Below are positions 63,144 to 64,000 of a stretch of DNA of 64,000 nucleotides, piece by piece; within the stretch, counting starts at the first letter, position 1; each line of letters starts with the position of its first letter. The position numbers and the translations under genes were made by a program. The stretch covers positions 62,001 to 126,000 of the forward strand of contig NZ_JAMXMC010000012.1 in assembly GCF_024055665.1 (NCBI RefSeq). The letters run 5' to 3'. The notes beneath the pieces are model-generated. The model was given only the letters and a program-made list of their open reading frames with translations, did not search any database and was not told the origin of the DNA. The stretch is from Ideonella oryzae (GTDB lineage Bacteria; Pseudomonadota; Gammaproteobacteria; Burkholderiales; Burkholderiaceae_C).

Positions 63144-64000
63144 ATGGCCAACTACACCCTGCGGCAGCTCAAGTACTTCGTGACCACGGTCAAGTGCGGC
63201 ACCGTGGCCGAGGCTTCGCGCCAGCTCTTCATCGCCCAGCCCTCCATCTCGGCCGCCATCAAGGGGCTGGAGGAATCCTTCAACGTGCAGCTCTTCATCC
63301 GCCAGCACGCCCAGGGCATGTACCTCACCCAGGCCGGCCAGCGCTTCTATGAAAAAGCCCAGGCCCTGCTGCAGTCGGCCCATGCCTTCGAGCAGAACGC
63401 CATGGCCGACAACGAGCTGACCGGCGGCCAGATCAACATCGGCTGCTTCGAGACGGTGGCGCCGCTGTACATGCCCACCCTGCTCAAGAGCTTCCAGGAA
63501 CGCTTTCCGGGTGTCAGCATCCGCCTGCACGACGGCGAGCAGCACGAACTGGTGCACGGCCTGACCAACGGCCGCTTCGACCTGGCCATCCTGTTCCGCC
63601 ATGACCTGGACAGCACGCTGGAGGTGGAGCCCCTGATGCGCCCCAGCAGCCCCTATGTGCTGCTGCCCGAGGGCCACCTGCTGGCCGAGCAGGCCGATGT
63701 CTCGCTGCACCAGCTGGTGCACGAGCCCATGATCCACCTGGACGTGCAGCCCAGCCGCACCTACTTCATCAAGGTCTTCGAGGAGCACGGGCTCTCGCCC
63801 AACGTGGTGTTCAGCTCGCCCTCGCTGGAGATGGTGCGCGGCATGGTGGGCCAGGGCTTCGGCTTCTCGCTGCTGGTGACCCGCCCGCGCGAAAACGCCA
63901 GCTACGACGGCCGCCGCCTGGTGTGCCGCCCGCTGCGCGAACCCGTCAGCGGCTCGCAGCTGGCCGCCACCTGGCTGGCCCGCTCGCCGCTGACCAAGCC
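63144..64000 (+). CDS. LysR family transcriptional regulator (cut by window end)
   Basis: The 285 codons seen encode an N-terminal winged helix (LRQLKYFVTTVKCGTVAEAS, IAQPSISAAIKGLEESFNVQ) and most of the effector domain (INIGCFETVAPLYMPTLLKS, FDLAILFRHDLDSTLEVEPL). ATG 63144 fits the family start. The 3' end lies outside the window. It is divergent from the porin/ABC/GMC operon and likely controls it. Confidence 0.9.
   Translation, partial: MANYTLRQLKYFVTTVKCGTVAEASRQLFIAQPSISAAIKGLEESFNVQLFIRQHAQGMYLTQAGQRFYEKAQALLQSAHAFEQNAMADNELTGGQINIGCFETVAPLYMPTLLKSFQERFPGVSIRLHDGEQHELVHGLTNGRFDLAILFRHDLDSTLEVEPLMRPSSPYVLLPEGHLLAEQADVSLHQLVHEPMIHLDVQPSRTYFIKVFEEHGLSPNVVFSSPSLEMVRGMVGQGFGFSLLVTRPRENASYDGRRLVCRPLREPVSGSQLAATWLARSPLTK

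Overview
The window is GC-rich chromosomal DNA (C or G at nearly every third codon position) from a respiratory, facultatively denitrifying betaproteobacterium. Its closest resemblance is to the Ideonella/Rubrivivax/Leptothrix group of Burkholderiales. That placement is inferred from gene content (NarK1-NarK2-NarGHJI, NarXL, UbiUVT, NorR with a Ric/NorA protein, a phasin-like protein) and from protein style. No rRNA gene is present to prove it. I saw no tRNA, rRNA, CRISPR array, transposase or prophage.

Layout. 1-8.3 kb is a mosaic of accessory genes: a cut-off AhpD-like gene, an OGT-type glycosyltransferase catalytic domain without TPRs, a small conserved protein with a trypsin-like protease, and a regulator/SPFH/NAD-kinase-like trio flanked on both sides by decayed genes (rpiB and a CYTH-type adenylate cyclase). 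A ParD-like/methionine aminopeptidase operon and a phasin-like gene follow. 8.5-14.8 kb holds a retropepsin-like protein, a PAS-GGDEF diguanylate cyclase, a LysE exporter with an AraC regulator, and an ECF41-type sigma factor. 14.9-23.0 kb is a complete kdpFABC-kdpDE potassium uptake and sensing locus. 23.0-28.8 kb is a small-organic-acid set: orphan TRAP binding protein, aldehyde dehydrogenase, tartrate/isopropylmalate-type dehydrogenase and hydroxyacid dehydrogenase, with a divergent LysR.

28.9-54 kb is one large anaerobic-respiration and nitric-oxide island: nnrS, a hemerythrin-like protein, a DGC-type metal protein, ubiUVT (oxygen-independent ubiquinone synthesis), a Crp/Fnr regulator, ric/norA divergent from norR, a chemoreceptor, narK1, narK2, narGHJI, a parvulin, a carbonic anhydrase, a second NnrS-like protein, then narXL. 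Readable control sites include an NsrR-like palindrome before nnrS, three GGT-N7-ACC NorR sites with a sigma-54 promoter facing ric, and an FNR box before narK1.

54-64 kb returns to accessory metabolism: an SOS-box-controlled 27-codon ORF, an acyl-CoA thioesterase, a VOC protein, an unusual SDR, a lipoprotein-like protein, panD, and an apparent five-gene operon (TorF-like porin, ABC binding protein, permease, ATPase, GMC oxidoreductase) with a divergent LysR gene that runs off the end.

The best candidates for undescribed biology are the NUDIX-regulator/SPFH/NAD-kinase-like module with its tandem palindromic operator, the LexA-box 27-aa peptide gene, and the ParD-like/Map pair with its own 27-bp palindrome.
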